A DNA stretch of 64,000 nt from Cryptomeria japonica (GCF_030272615.1 NC_081406.1:398261939-398325938); one strand, 5' to 3'; shown: positions 37,628 to 49,622, numbered from the stretch's first letter. Numbers and translations are program-made. Notes: generated from the sequence alone by a model not told the origin.

Positions 37628-38738
37628 TCAGATACCAGATGAGCTACCTGCCGATGTAGGAGCAACCTCCTCTGCCGGATAAGTAACTGGTGCATTTCCA
37701 TCTGATGATTGTTCTTCAGTCTTCCTAACCCATCTCTGAGTATGATCTTTCCAGATTTCACTAACCTTCTCTTTCCATTTTTCATTTGATCCTCCATTAC
37801 CAACCGATGGATTTCTGCTTTTACAGAATTTAACAATATGTCCAACCTCATTACATGCATAACTTGTAACATTGTTCCTTTGAATTGCTTCCCTAAAGCC
37901 GATGAAATTGCTTGACCTGCACTGATTAGCTATATGTCCAAACTTTCCACATGCATAACATTTAACATTCATTTTGCAATCTTTTGTCTTATGACCATAC
38001 TTATTGCATTTAGAACATTTATTGGGAGTAGAATCAGGGTTCTGATTTGTTTTGTTTCTACATTTTCTAGCCATGTGACCATATCTATTGCAAACAAAAC
38101 ATCTACCATTAAATTTATAAGCATTAAATTGCCTTATGCTTTTGATCTTCATTAGCAGTACCAGAACTCTGTCCTTGCTCAAATCCAAGTCCACTGGAAT
38201 CTCCAATCTGCCTTTGTCTCTTCAATAACTCATCTAGCTATGTTGAAGTAATATTGAATTTTTCTTTATACTCACTTACAGTAGTTAGATTTTCTCTCAA
38301 AATTATTATTTGTCTCTCAAGATCTTGTTCATTAGTTTGGGGTTGTACTAAATCAGTTCTCAACATGTCATTCTGATGAACCAACCTACCACATTCTTCA
38401 AATTTGTTCTTCATGGATACAACAAGATTTTATTCCTTTTTCTTTCGGTCCTCAATATCCTTAGACATTCTCATAGTTATAACTTGTGTTTCATTTTTCA
38501 TAACCATGTTCTCCTGACTCAATTTATGACATTGTTCCTTAAGTGTATCTTTCTCTTCATCATCCTAACTTTGCAAAAGTTCCTTTCTCCTAGCCTGAAC
38601 AGATGATAGCCTCTCCTATAGGAAAATAATGAATTCCTTAGTAGAATTCAATTCATCTTGTAGCTTTAAGTTCTTCAATCTTTTAGCATCATAATCTTTA
38701 AGTGCCATCTCAAGTTGCTTCTCCAAGGCCATGTCCAT
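37628..38738 (-). pseudogene. E3 ORF1, coiled-coil protein with four CCHC zinc knuckles
   Basis: The ATG at 38738 opens MDMALEKQLEMALKDYDAKR, the start of a heptad-rich coiled coil extending to about 38270 (LKEQCHKLSQENMVMKNETQ, DLERQIIILRENLTTVSEY). The open C-terminal part (37628-38206) has four knuckles in a row: CFVCNRYGHMARKC, CSKCNKYGHKTKDC, CYACGKFGHIANQC and YACNEVGHIVKFC, the last lacking its first Cys. An acidic, Ser-rich end follows. It resembles a nucleocapsid with a coiled-coil assembly domain in place of the usual copia gag domain. It is homologous in layout to E2 ORF1. Stops in the coiled-coil half show decay. Confidence 0.82.
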
Positions 38739-38791
38739 GGATTCCAGATTCAAGACCTTCCTTAAGATGTTAAACTTCCTCTGAGGCACAA

Positions 38792-38806
38792 GGCTCTGAT
38801 ACCAAT
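38792..38806 (-). other. E3 primer-binding site
   Basis: On the minus strand ATTGGTATCAGAGCC directly follows the LTR end, complementary to initiator tRNA-Met. Confidence 0.9.
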
Positions 38807-39746
38807 TGTTGGAACCCAATAATACTGAGAGGGGGGTGAATCAGTGTTATATCAGAATGATCAATTTTAGCCTTATTAAAACATGCATACACCAACTGGT
38901 ATACTGGTACATACAGAATTGAAAGAAGTAAAGCAATCAATAATCCAATCACATAAATGAGAATCAGAACACACAAAATTATACGTGGAAAACCTCAAAG
39001 AGGAAAAACCATGGTGGGATTTGCGACCTACAATATCAATCCATTGGCCATATGAAGAGATATTACAAAATATAAGGAGCATGCACTTGTAGGAAGGTTT
39101 ACTGCCTAGAGAACACTGCTCAATCACAAAAAGAGTCTCATTGAGTACATATAAATCTAGACTCCAATCCAGAGAAGTGTTGAAATGCTAAGATAACTTC
39201 TATGCTAGAATATAGTTCTGGTTTAAGCTCTGTCTATTCCGATCTGAAACCCTAAACCCTTTACCAGAGTACCGTTACATAAATATCCTCACATACATAA
39301 TCTCTCTGATATATTTCACATCTCCTTCATTATATCCTTCCAATTACATATTTGCATGATGATGATATCAAAATGGTCTATCAAACTAACCTATATACCC
39401 TATACAATTTTTCATGCCTTATGTTGGCTTACAGAGATATATACAATATGAAATTACATGTCGGCTAGATAACATAAATATATGAATATCAAAATCAATT
39501 GTTGATTCTGGATCCAAGAGATGTCGACCTCCAATCCGATAACCTTTTTCTAAACCATGCCGGCCTGCATTGTCGGTAACCAAAGAAATCCTTATGTCTT
39601 GTCAGTGTCGGTGTCAGTGCCAATGTAGTGTCTATGAAGTGCCTACTGGTACACAACTGAACCAAAACATGAAGGCAGAACAAGATACCACATTGCCATC
39701 AATGACAACATAGTGAAACACACTAATTGAGTGTCAATTGCCAACA
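38807..39746 (-). repeat. E3 5' LTR
   Basis: TGTTGGAACCC...TTGCCAACA, paired with 32851-33796. Confidence 0.92.
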
Positions 39747-39751
39747 CTATT
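39747..39751. repeat. Target site duplication CTATT, right copy (E3)
   Basis: Matches 32846-32850. LINE sequence resumes directly after it. Confidence 0.9.
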
Positions 39752-39928
39752 TACGAAACACAATCAAAGAAAGATGTGTCTATCAAGAAGCTAGAAGGGA
39801 AGCCATGGGTAGGCCTCCAAAGAAAAGAGACTGGTTAGGAAGACGTTAGAAGATATTAAAGAAGGTTTATAGACTACTCTGGATGACAAATTCAACCTTA
39901 TGAGAGTGGAATGCTCTCAAGAGTAGTC

Positions 39929-42272
39929 ATGAAGATAGTCTCTTGGAATGTTAGGGGAATTAATGCCCCTAACAATCTCTTGGAATGTTAGGGTAATTAA
40001 TGCCCCTAACAAAATATTCCTTATCAAGTCTCAATGTGAGGGTTGTGGGGAAGATATAATGTTGACACAAGAGACTAAGTTTTCTCAAAGTTTAGACTTT
40101 TAGTCATTCAAAAATTAAAAAAAGTGGGAATATATTGCTTCTCTATCTATTGGTGCTTTGAGGGGACTTTCTATTCTTTAGAAGGAAACAAGTGTTAGTA
40201 TTGAAAGCATATATATCAAAGCTAATTCCATATTGGCTAGGGTTATTTCTTCACAAGGTGAGTTTTATTTGATTCTTCTATATGGCCCTAATTGTACTAT
40301 GGGAAATAAGTACTAATGGGAGTCTATTTCAGTTTCTTTAGCCAAATACCTTGATTTGTCAATTATTATTGGTGGTGATTTCAAAATTTTCCTTTCTATT
40401 GGGGATAAATGGGAGGTATCATTCCTACTCTCAAAATAATGCAAGTTTTTAATAATTTTTTTAGCAATAATGGATTGAAGGATTGTGTTCCGATTAATGG
40501 AAACATGACTTGGAAAACAAGAGGGATGGATTCTGCCATATTGTTGAGAGATTGGATATATTCTTCATCAATCAAAATTAGTGTTCTATGTATAATATTC
40601 TGATTACCAATATTATTCGTCTTTCAAATCAACTCATCTAGCTATAGTAGAAAAAGTTCCCTTTTCCCTTCTTAGAGAAAAGCCAACAGGTTCTTTTAAG
40701 TTTGAACAAATGTGGTTTCATGATGTATCTTTTCTACCTTATCTTCAAGCTTGGTGGCCGAGTGCTCCTTTTTTTCATGGATCCATAGCGTTCTAGTTTT
40801 GTAAAAAATTAAACTAGCTTAAATCACAAATCAAGAAGTGGAACTCATCGGTGTTCAAAACATTTTCAAGACTAAAGTGGATTTAGAAGCTAAGATCGTG
40901 TCTATTATTAATGAGATCATGCAATATGATATTAATGGACAATCTTATTAAATTAGCTAAAACAATTAAATCTACAACTGAAAGAGGTTCTTCATAGAGA
41001 GGATATAGTAGAAGTCTAGGGAGACTTGGTTGCAAGCAGGAGACAACAACACTGTTTTTCCATTCTTCAATGAAAATGAGGAGAAAAACTAATTAGATTT
41101 CTCAAATAAAAATGGGTTAGGAGATAATCTTATAGATAATGAGGACATTAGTCTTGAAGCAATTAATTTTTTGTCCTCATTGTTCTCTAGTTCTAGGGAT
41201 TTGAATACAGATTCAAAGTTCAATGATATAGATTTGTTGGATCATATCCCTTCTTTGGTTACTGAACACGATAATTTGGATTTGATGAAACCTTTCTCTT
41301 GAGAAGAAATCAAATTAATTGTTTTCTCCATGAATCCTAATAAGGCTTCAGGTCTAGATGGGTTCACAACTATTTTCTTTTAGAAATGTTGGAGTTTATG
41401 GGCTTAGACATTTGGAAGGTTATTGATGAGTCTAGGAAAAATGGGAATACGTTGAAACAATTTAATACTACCCTCATTTCATTAATACCGAAGATGGAAA
41501 ATCCATCCACTTTTGTAAGTTTAGGCCAATTTCTTTATGTAATACCATATATAAGATTGTAACAAAAGCCATATCAATAAGACTGACCAAGATTATTGCC
41601 AAATTTATATCTCAACATCAAGGCGGTTTTGTGCCAGGTAAGGAAACATCAGAAGGAACCTTGGTTATACACGAAGTTATTCATTCGGTCTCTTCTCATA
41701 AAGTGGAATCAATGATTATCAAGTTAGATATGATGAAAGTGTATGATAGAGTTTAGTGGTCATTTCTCCATCAAGTCCTTCTCAAGTTTGGCTTGTCAAC
41801 AACATGGTGAAAATGGACTATTTCATGTTTGTAAGGGGCAAAGTTTTTTATTGTTGTGAATGGGAGACTAACTAGTTTCTTGTCTTCTTCACAAGGTGTT
41901 TTTCAAGAGGATCCTCTTTCCCCATCTTTATTCATAATTCTAGCAAAGGCACTGAGTAGGAAAATTTTGATATTGCATAGTCTACATACCTAGAAGGGGA
42001 TTTTGGTTCCACAAACTCAAATTTTAGTGGCTCACATATTGTTTGTTGATGACACAATGTTGTTTGGGGATGCTTCCACTAGGGAAGCTAAGGTAATTAA
42101 GAAAACTTTGGATTTGTATTGTGTAGTATTAGGTCAGAAAGTAAATGCATCAAAGTAAAAAAAAATTAACTACTCCATTACCTTGGCAAATAGGTTAACT
42201 GATATTCTTAGTTTCAAATAAGGCACTTTTCCTTGTAAGTATCTTGGAATTCCATTATTTTCAAGGGCTAAC
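39929..42272 (+). pseudogene. LINE (L1-type) ORF2: endonuclease and reverse transcriptase, first part
   Basis: The ATG at 39929 opens MKIVSWNVRGINAPN, the signature start of the apurinic-type endonuclease of plant LINEs. It is followed by MLTQETKFS, YLILLYGPN and IIIGGDF. The RT domain has MNPNKASGLDGF (about 41330), RPISLCN-like WPISLCNTIYKIVTKAIS, SQHQGGFVPGKET, IIKLDMMKVYDRV, SSSQGVFQEDPLSPSLFII and the catalytic box as FVDDTMLFG (about 42040-42065). This ORF supplies target nicking and target-primed reverse transcription. Many stops and shifts are present. A solo LTR interrupts it at CTAAC (42268-42272). Confidence 0.85.
39939..40012 (+). repeat. 37-bp tandem duplication in the LINE endonuclease start
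   Basis: Two copies of a unit starting TCTCTTGGAATGTTAGGG and ending CCCCTAACAA, differing at one base. Since 37 is not a multiple of 3 it shifts the reading frame of ORF2. Confidence 0.92.
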
Positions 42273-43415
42273 TATTGGAATCAATGAACAGTGAGATAGG
42301 GGGGGTGACTTAGTGTTTTACAATTGTTAATATGATTTTTAAACTACTAGATGCATAAGAAAGAAAAAAAAGTGTAGAAACATAAAGAAATTAACCACAC
42401 AACCATAACACCAAGATTTTTACATGGAAACCTGGAAAGGGAAAAAACATGGTGGGAATTGAACCCACAATATTATTATATTGTGGCTAGAAGTATGATA
42501 ATATTACATAAGGGAGATGTACTTGCATTCAGGCACACTCCCTAGAGCTCACTGCTCAATTACAAAAAGGGCTACAACTTGGAGGAAGGCTCACTACCTT
42601 ACAAGCTATTATAATTGATTATAGTTATGAATGAACTTAAGTATAGCATCTAACTATGCCAAAATTCAGCTCCAATTAGGCTCATATTATCTTCTGCAAT
42701 TGATCTAATTTCCTACTCTATTTTCCTGCTCTATCACTCACCAGACCACCAAAACCTTCAATCTCATTCACCAATATTTCAAATTCACTCATACAGATTC
42801 TCTTCACGCATAACATACATGAAAATGATCAACCAAATTGATCTTATATATCCACACTAACAAAAGGAATCATTAACCATGTCGGCTTTCAAAAACCGCA
42901 TAACATGCAACATGAAACGTGTATCACCAAGTCGGCTCAATCCATCCACAAATCCAAATACAGACCAAAAAAAGATGACAATAAGATTTCCATACGTTGT
43001 TCCAATCACCTCGAACACAAAACTGACCACCAAAATCAACCCTAAGATTCCGCAACACACGTTACACCAAAATAGTTCTATTCTAATTGAATTAATAGAT
43101 ATCAGACCTCTAAACTTTCTCATGAATCAACACTGGATATCAGGATCACAAGATAAGTTGCCTCAAACCTCAAATCATCTACCTTAACCACTATAACCAA
43201 AATTACAACACCAATTCCAAGATGTGCATCGTGATCTCATGCTCTACCTGTTACTGAGTTCCACCTTCCAGACTTATGCCTAATGAACAAAATGGCTTTT
43301 GATAAACCAATTCTATATACACTCGATGTGATCTACAAACTGAGTTGCCATCAATGATATCCCCTAAGCATCTATCATGCACCGATCTTCACCAGAACAA
43401 TTTCTCTTTCCAACA
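42273..43415 (-). mobile_element. Solo LTR (1143 bp) related to the E3 LTR
   Basis: TATTGGAATC...TTCCAACA (start TG mutated to TA) flanked by CTAAC on both sides (42268-42272 and 43416-43420). Its interior aligns with the E3 LTR: AGGGGGGGTGA box, GGAAACCT...GGAAAAA...ATGGTGGGA, ACTTGCA...GGC, and CTCACTGCTCAATTACAAAA. The orientation follows from the position of the G-rich box. Confidence 0.85.
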
Positions 43416-43420
43416 CTAAC

Positions 43421-43640
43421 AAAGGATGCTTTTGGTCTTCCATTGTAGCTTCTATTAAGAGTTGAATTGCATCTTGGAAGAATACTTGTCTTTCATTAGC
43501 AGGTAGAATTTTGTTGATCAAAACAGTGTTGGCTACAATCCCAAATTATGTCATGTTTGTTCTTCCTATGCCAAAGATGATTATTTCAGAATTAGAATTT
43601 GTTGATGATTGTTTTGACACACTCACCAACAGTCAGGTAG
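43421..43640 (+). pseudogene. LINE ORF2, continuation after the solo LTR
   Basis: Coding sense resumes with KDAFWSSIVASIKS, IASWKNTCLSLAGRILLIKT and LATIPNYVMFVLPMPKMII, the conserved segment after the RT of plant L1 elements. It fades after FVDDCFDTLTNSQ. No poly-A tail or target duplication is recognisable, so the 3' end is lost or truncated. Confidence 0.8.
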
Positions 43641-44671
43641 TAAATGTGAACACTCACCACCTCTCCTGAAAAAGCAATAAGTTCTAGGGAAATAATCACT
43701 CCAAGGTCTCTATAGTCGGGTCTTGATGGTGATGGTAGCCCAATGGTTGATGTGGTTGTACCTGTTAAGGGTCTTGCTAGTTGAAACTAAATCCCACTAA
43801 TCGTTAATAACTTAACTTCCTTTTTTTGTGTTTTATGATTTTAAGATTCTTCTGGAAATAAATTGCAAGAGATAGGGAAACAAGAAAATAACAATGAAAC
43901 CAATTCAATGACAACTTAATGAATTACTTAATTAGTATCCTACAATCCAAAAATCATCAAATATTATCCAAATCAACATTCAATAATGGACCTCCAGTAA
44001 ACCTGCAAAGTCAGCAACCTTACAGACTCATGGAAAGAATAGCACCACAATATCGTCTATCCCAATAATTCTCATACACCACTTACGTATGCAGCATGAG
44101 TCATAAAGAAATAAATGGAAGATCAGAACATGTTGATTTTAGACAATAGACATTACCGGATCACAAAGAACAAACTCGTAGAACATATGAAAAGATCAGG
44201 CAATCTATAAGTTGCTTCTTGTATTAATTTCAAATAATGGGTAACAAAAATAACTCAAGTCCATAACAATCTACAAAAATAATCTAAAATTTCTAAGTGG
44301 GACTCAAATCATCAATTTGTGGACCCTTATAAATGAATCAAACTCCTCAATTTATAGAGTTTTCTGCCCTACTTTCTCAGAAATAAACCTAATCTAAATT
44401 AAGAATTCAAAAGCTAGGAGTTGCAGTTTACTTGCAAGTTTTTGCCTCTATACTCTAGTTAACTACTACAAAACAGAGGTTAGGTGAGCACTACAAAGAC
44501 CATGCTATATTAACTAGGCTTTCATAGTCATGCAAAATTTTGCACAAAATTGGAACGTGAGTTGGAGATGTAGTTGGAGTACCAGTGGGGAAGTCATGCA
44601 GAAACTCCTCTCAAAAGTCATGATATCTTTAGTAACTATACATTTATCTTCTACTCCTTTTTATTGGATTT
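43641..44671. other. Unassigned AT-rich sequence
   Basis: Between the LINE remnant and the minus-strand coding remnant. I see no credible frame, LTR end or repeat. Confidence 0.5.
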
Positions 44672-47070
44672 TTAATTGTTGATGATACATGCAACTACCT
44701 TGGCAGGAGGATCAACAACATGCTTGATTTTGAATTTGTACTTTTTCAAAACTTCCTCTGCATTCTTTCTTTCCTTCTCTAACTCCCCTACTGTCTCTGT
44801 AGCCTCTTGACATTATGTTATCAAATATGTATATCTATCCATCAATGTAACTGTAAACGGAGTCGAAGGTCCCAAATGTTGGGCCTCATATGCATCCTAC
44901 TGGCTGAGTATCTACTCTTCTTCCATAACTCTCACATTGGTTATCCCTAGCCCAAAAACTCTTAGTAACTATCTTACAAAATATTCACACTTTTCTACCA
45001 TCTTGAGGAGGGTAACTCGAATGTCCGTTACATCCTTCACATACTGCTGAAGCATTTCCATCTTCAACTCCAAAATGTATGCGTAAGACTACAAATACTT
45101 ACAACTGTCTCCACCTCGGAGGTCCTCCTCTATGACTACTTTGCATAGACACAAAACCTTTTTCAATACCCAGAACTACTTACTAAATATGTTGAGCTTC
45201 CATTTCCATTGCTGAGAGAAAGAATATAATGCTCCTACTACCTGTACTGCCTCCTTGTATTCCTTCATGGTATTTTGCAAAAATAGTTTAATTTTGGATG
45301 CATTTATTGGTGCCCATGATTTTTTTGTGGTAGCCACCTGTCTTACCTCAATAAATGCTTTTACCTCTCCCTCTGGGAGTGATGATTTTGAAGGTAAATT
45401 ATCATTTTTACAAGTATCTAAAGGCCTGACCATTTCTACCAACAACTGCTTGTACTACTCCAGCTGTGCTTTGACCTCTGCATGGGAAGTGTATTCCTTC
45501 TCCATTCGCCCCCTGATGATGCTGGTACCTAGTTCCATAGTATCTAACTCCCCCCACTTTGTCTACTTACCTAGTTTTACCTGAGACACCTAGTACTTTG
45601 GGGAGCTTTGACCTTCTTCCTGCAGAGGAACTTCTACATCCAAATCCACCTCACTAGAACCTGTTCTTGACAAATGATGCATAGTCTTGTCTTTCTTAAC
45701 TTTCCTCAAGTCCTTAGTAATTTCTTGTTGTAGTGTAACCTTTGGAAACACTACTTTCCATTTCTTTTCCTCGAAGGTGAATTCTAACCATTGTGGCACA
45801 TCCTTATCTTTATAACATTCGTGAGGCATGATGTCGGTGGTCACAATGTGCACATCTAATTGTTCCTCTGCTTCATCTTTCTCTCCTTCCTCTATGTGTT
45901 TAGGGCCTTCAGGTGAATCAATTTGGTGAGCCAAGATAGTTTGTAGAGCAATATCAACATTCAACTATTGTTGCTTGTGCAACTCTCCTAACCTATCACT
46001 AACCTCTTCCCCAAATGTCCTTCCATCCTTATATATTTCTCCCATACCTTACCCGATAGCTATCTCTTTTAGGAGATTTTCTTGGTCCTGAGGAGTTAAG
46101 ATTAATCTTTCATTCAACAAATCTTTAGCCTTATTTCTTTCTTTCTCTCCCCCTTCAAGTGGCTACTATCCCATAGGTTGTTCCTCCTCTTGGTCAGAGT
46201 TTGTTTAACATTATGGACAATTATGGTTTTCATGGTAGGTCTAAATGCCTATGTCCTGGGAGGCACTATTGTTGTATCAGTTGGTGGTGGCATAGGGGCA
46301 TTAGGAACTAGAGCTTGTGTTGTGGTAGATGAAGGTTGAGTGGGTACACTTTTCATATCAGGAGGAAGAGGTTGCGCACTTTCATCTATTTTTCCTTTTT
46401 CTTCTTCATCTTGAGTGCCTTCCCCTGGAGTTTGTCCAATTGTTGTTGCACAACACCCAACCCAACCCTTCCCTCACTCCAAAGTCTGCATCCTTTTTCA
46501 AAAGTTCAGATTTTCTCATTTGCTCTTGAAGCTTCTTTAACAATTCCTTGATACTTTCTTCAGGCTCAATAGCTTCATCTGGGTCAGTGGACATATTCTT
46601 CCGAGAACTAGACCTCATTTTATAAGCATACTCCTTATAACCCCTTTATCGGGGCACACCTAAGGTAGATTCCTTCTACTTCCCCTTTCAAGTGCTTGGC
46701 CATTGATTCAGGGCTTATCCTATAACCTGTATCACCCGTGAGTTTGATGATAACAGGGAAGAGGAAGGTATCATTCATTATTTTAAAGTGTGCCTTTTCA
46801 TTGTCTAGAGTTGTGAGTAATACTTCCACACCTTTTTCTGCCCTTCCTCATCTCGCAGTTGGCCCTCAAGCTGTAGTCCTGGGAATTTACCTACGCAGGC
46901 AGCCACCCAGATAATATAGGAAGTGAAAAATAATTTCTTCGTTTAATGTACTTTCTTCATCTACTTATGGATGTTGTCAGAGATAATTTGAGACCAGTCA
47001 AAGTATTGCTTCCTTATAAGGATAGTTGTCATGAAATGGAACATCCAGGGATGGAAATGTTGACAATCTA
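44672..47070 (-). pseudogene. Remnant of a third ORF2-like gene of the E2/E3 type
   Basis: Coding sense runs over about 800 codons with stops and shifts. It begins near 47070 (FHPWMFHFMTTILIRKQYF) and continues YFDWSQIISDNIHK, LFFTSYIIWVAACVGKFPGL (about 46880-46960), then LFPVIIKLTGDTGYRISPES (46635-46829). Next come a charged coiled-coil-like part (EESIKELLKKLQEQMRKSEL), an acidic segment (45590-45964) and a helical C-terminus (GELEKERKNAEEVLKKYKFK). The pattern 'D..QII.. I.. ..K..F..S.I..V.....FPG' parallels E2 and E3 ORF2. No LTRs or target duplication are left. The right boundary abuts copia pol abruptly. No function is assigned. Confidence 0.55.
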
Positions 47071-49280
47071 GCTTGCCAAAGGCCTTGCTCAGCAGAATGG
47101 AGTTGTGGAAAGGAAGAAAAAAACTATTCTAGATGCAGCAAGAACCATGATGATGGAAGCAAATCTACCTCATGTGTATTGGAGAGAAGTAGTGAATAAA
47201 ATGGTTTACACTTCAACAAAGTTCACATCAAAAGTGAAACCGATAAGACCCCTTATGAACTATGGTTTGGTCATACTCCTACTCTTAAATACTTCAGAAT
47301 ATTTGGAAGAAAATGCTATATTAGGAGAGATGAGTATATTGGCAAATTTGATCCTAGAAGTGATGAAGGAATATTTCTTTGTAATTCTTCTAGAAGAAGG
47401 GCATATAGATGTTATAATAAAATACTACATAAAATCATTGAGAGTACTAATGTGAAGATAGATGAACATTTTAAAGGAGATTCAAGATCCATAGAACCGA
47501 CAGTTGAAATGATTATAAATGAACCGACATAGATTACACTAGTACAGAGTGAAGATCTAGTCACACCGACATCATCAAAAAACTCAACTGTGACTGAAGA
47601 ACAACAACATGTAAGTGGAAATCAAAATAAACCCAGGTATGTAAGATTGAATCATTCAGAGAATCAGATAATTGGAAATAAGAATCAAGGTGTTATGACT
47701 AGAGGAAGATTGGCAAATGAAGAGGTATGTTTAATTTCTCAAGTTGAACCAGCATTTGTTATTGAAGCATGTTAGGATAAACATTGGATAAAAGCAATGG
47801 AAGAATAATTAGAACAAATTGAAAATAATAATACTTGGACATTAGTTCCTCGGCCTAAAGACAAAATTGTAATTGGAACTAAATGGGTATATAGAAATAA
47901 ACTTAATGAGGATGGTAAGGTAATCATAAACAAAGCAAGACTAGTTTGTAAAGGTTATTCACAGAAAGAAGGAATGGATTGTAATGAAACTTTTGCACCA
48001 GTAGTCAAAATTTAGGAAGTTAGACTATATCTTGCATTCATAGCTCATAAGAACTATAAAGTTTATCAGATGGATGTAAAATGTGCATTTTAGAATGGAG
48101 ATATTGAAGAGGAAGTTTACTTTGAACAACTCGATGGGTTTTCATTGACAGATAATAAGGATATGGTTTGCAGGTTAAGGAAAGCTTTATAGGGTTTGAA
48201 GCAAGCTCTTGGAGCTTGGTATGCTAGATTGGATAAATATCTTTTGAAACTTGGTTACACAAAAGGTAACGCTGACAACCATTTGTATTACAAAGTTACC
48301 AATAATGATATTTTGGTTATTGAAGTATTTGTGGATGATATCATTTTTCGAGGTGAACATGGATTATGTAAAGACTTTGCTAACAAGATGTAGGAAGAAT
48401 TTGAAATGTCTATGATTGGAGAGATATGAATTTTTCTAGGTTTGCAGATTTCACAAACAGATAGAGGTAAATTCAATGTCAAACAAAGTACTTGAAGGAA
48501 CTTTTGAAGAAATTTGGTTTGGAAAATTCCAAACCAATAAGTACTCCTATGACTACAATTGATAAATTGACATTGAAGGATGATTCAACTCCTATTAATC
48601 CAACAAGATACAAATTTATGATTGGAGGATTACTATATTTAACACAAACTAGACCTGATATAATGAATGCAGTATGTATTGTATCTAGATTTCAAAGCAA
48701 TCCTAAAGAAAATCATGAATGAGTAGTAAAAAGGATTTTCCAGTACCTACAAGGCACAACAAATCTTGGTTTATGGTATCCTAAGGATGAACATTTTGAG
48801 TTATGTGCATATACAGATTCAAATTGGGCAGGAGATGTAGATGACAAAAAGAGTACCACTGGCGGTGCATTCTTTCTTGCAAGAAGATTAATTTCATGGA
48901 TAAGAAAGAAGCATACTTGTACATCATTATCTACAATAGAAGTAGAATATGTTGCAGCAACAACTAATTGTACTTAGGTATTATGGATAAAGAAAATGTT
49001 GAAGGACATAAAGGTAAAATGCAAAGAACCGATAATTATTTATTGTGATAATTCAACTGCAATTGATATATCAAATAATCCAGGTTTTTTCACTCTAAAA
49101 CAAAGCATGTTTCTATTAAGCACAATTTTCTGAAAGAGAATGTTGAAGCAAATGAAGTGAGATTAGTTTATGTGAATACTAAAGAGCAAATTGCAGATAT
49201 CTTTACAAAGCCTTTGCCTAAGGAAACATTTGAATATCTCAGAGAGAAGCTTGGGGTAATTTCCCCACCGATAGAAACTT
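47071..49280 (+). pseudogene. Sirevirus-like copia pol: integrase end, reverse transcriptase, RNase H
   Basis: The integrase part starts near QQNGVVERKKKTILDAARTM and [91 protein letters not shown] and the catalytic FVDDIIF (about 48330-48350), then ISTPMTT and YLTQTRPDIM. RNase H: AYTDSNWAGDVDDKKSTTGG, STIEVEYVAA and YCDNSTAIDIS, with a frameshift near 49085. The residues match Ty1/copia, Sirevirus lineage. At least eight stops occur, mostly where Gln or Trp codons are expected. The 5' half of the element is missing: it abuts the 44672-47070 remnant. Confidence 0.88.
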
Positions 49281-49608
49281 AGATGTTGAATATTGGCATC
49301 AAACTGATAGGAACTAACAAAAATATCTTTTTCTGGCTTTAATGAATGAGAGCTACTTCTCAGGGGGAGTAGTTGGTTGTATGTTAAGTTCTATTTTTGA
49401 TTCTTAACTGCTTTGGCATTTGATATCAAAGGGGGAGAGATATCTATGGAAAAACCTTGTAGTTTGGGTATAGATGTATTTTTGGTTTTGGTTTCTATTT
49501 TGGCACAAAAATTTGTATTGATCTACTTTGGGAGATTGTTGGTTTATTGATTTTTGGCATTCTGTTTTTGGCACTTAGATGTTTTTCCATCTAGTGTTGC
49601 CATCAATG
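49281..49608 (+). other. Untranslated 3' region with extra polypurine tracts
   Basis: Between pol and the LTR. Two purine tracts resembling the terminal one occur (CTCAGGGGGAGTAG near 49357-49370 and CAAAGGGGGAGAGA near 49427-49440). Repeated polypurine tracts before the 3' LTR are a reported trait of Sireviruses. Confidence 0.65.
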
Positions 49609-49622
49609 CCAAAGGGGGAGAT
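49609..49622 (+). other. Polypurine tract before the LTR at 49623
   Basis: CCAAAGGGGGAGAT directly adjoins TGTTGG. It is the plus-strand priming site of the copia element. Confidence 0.9.

Larger units (their letters stand above)
32851..39746 (-). mobile_element. E3, complete non-autonomous copia-type element with ORF1 and long ORF2
   Basis: A 6.9-kb element with both LTRs (946 and 940 bp), CTATT duplications, primer-binding site and polypurine tract. The internal region encodes only a coiled-coil/zinc-knuckle ORF1 (37628-38738) and an ORF2 of over 1000 codons (34071-37265) that ends about 260 bases before the polypurine tract. I find no protease, integrase, RT or RNase H. The LTRs differ by very roughly 5-10 percent by eye, so it is old. 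It is inserted in the LINE ORF1. Same architecture as E2. Confidence 0.9.

Noticed and set aside
42857-43187. Frames of about 90-100 codons on both strands
   Set aside because: They lie inside the solo LTR at 42273-43415 and have no family resemblance.
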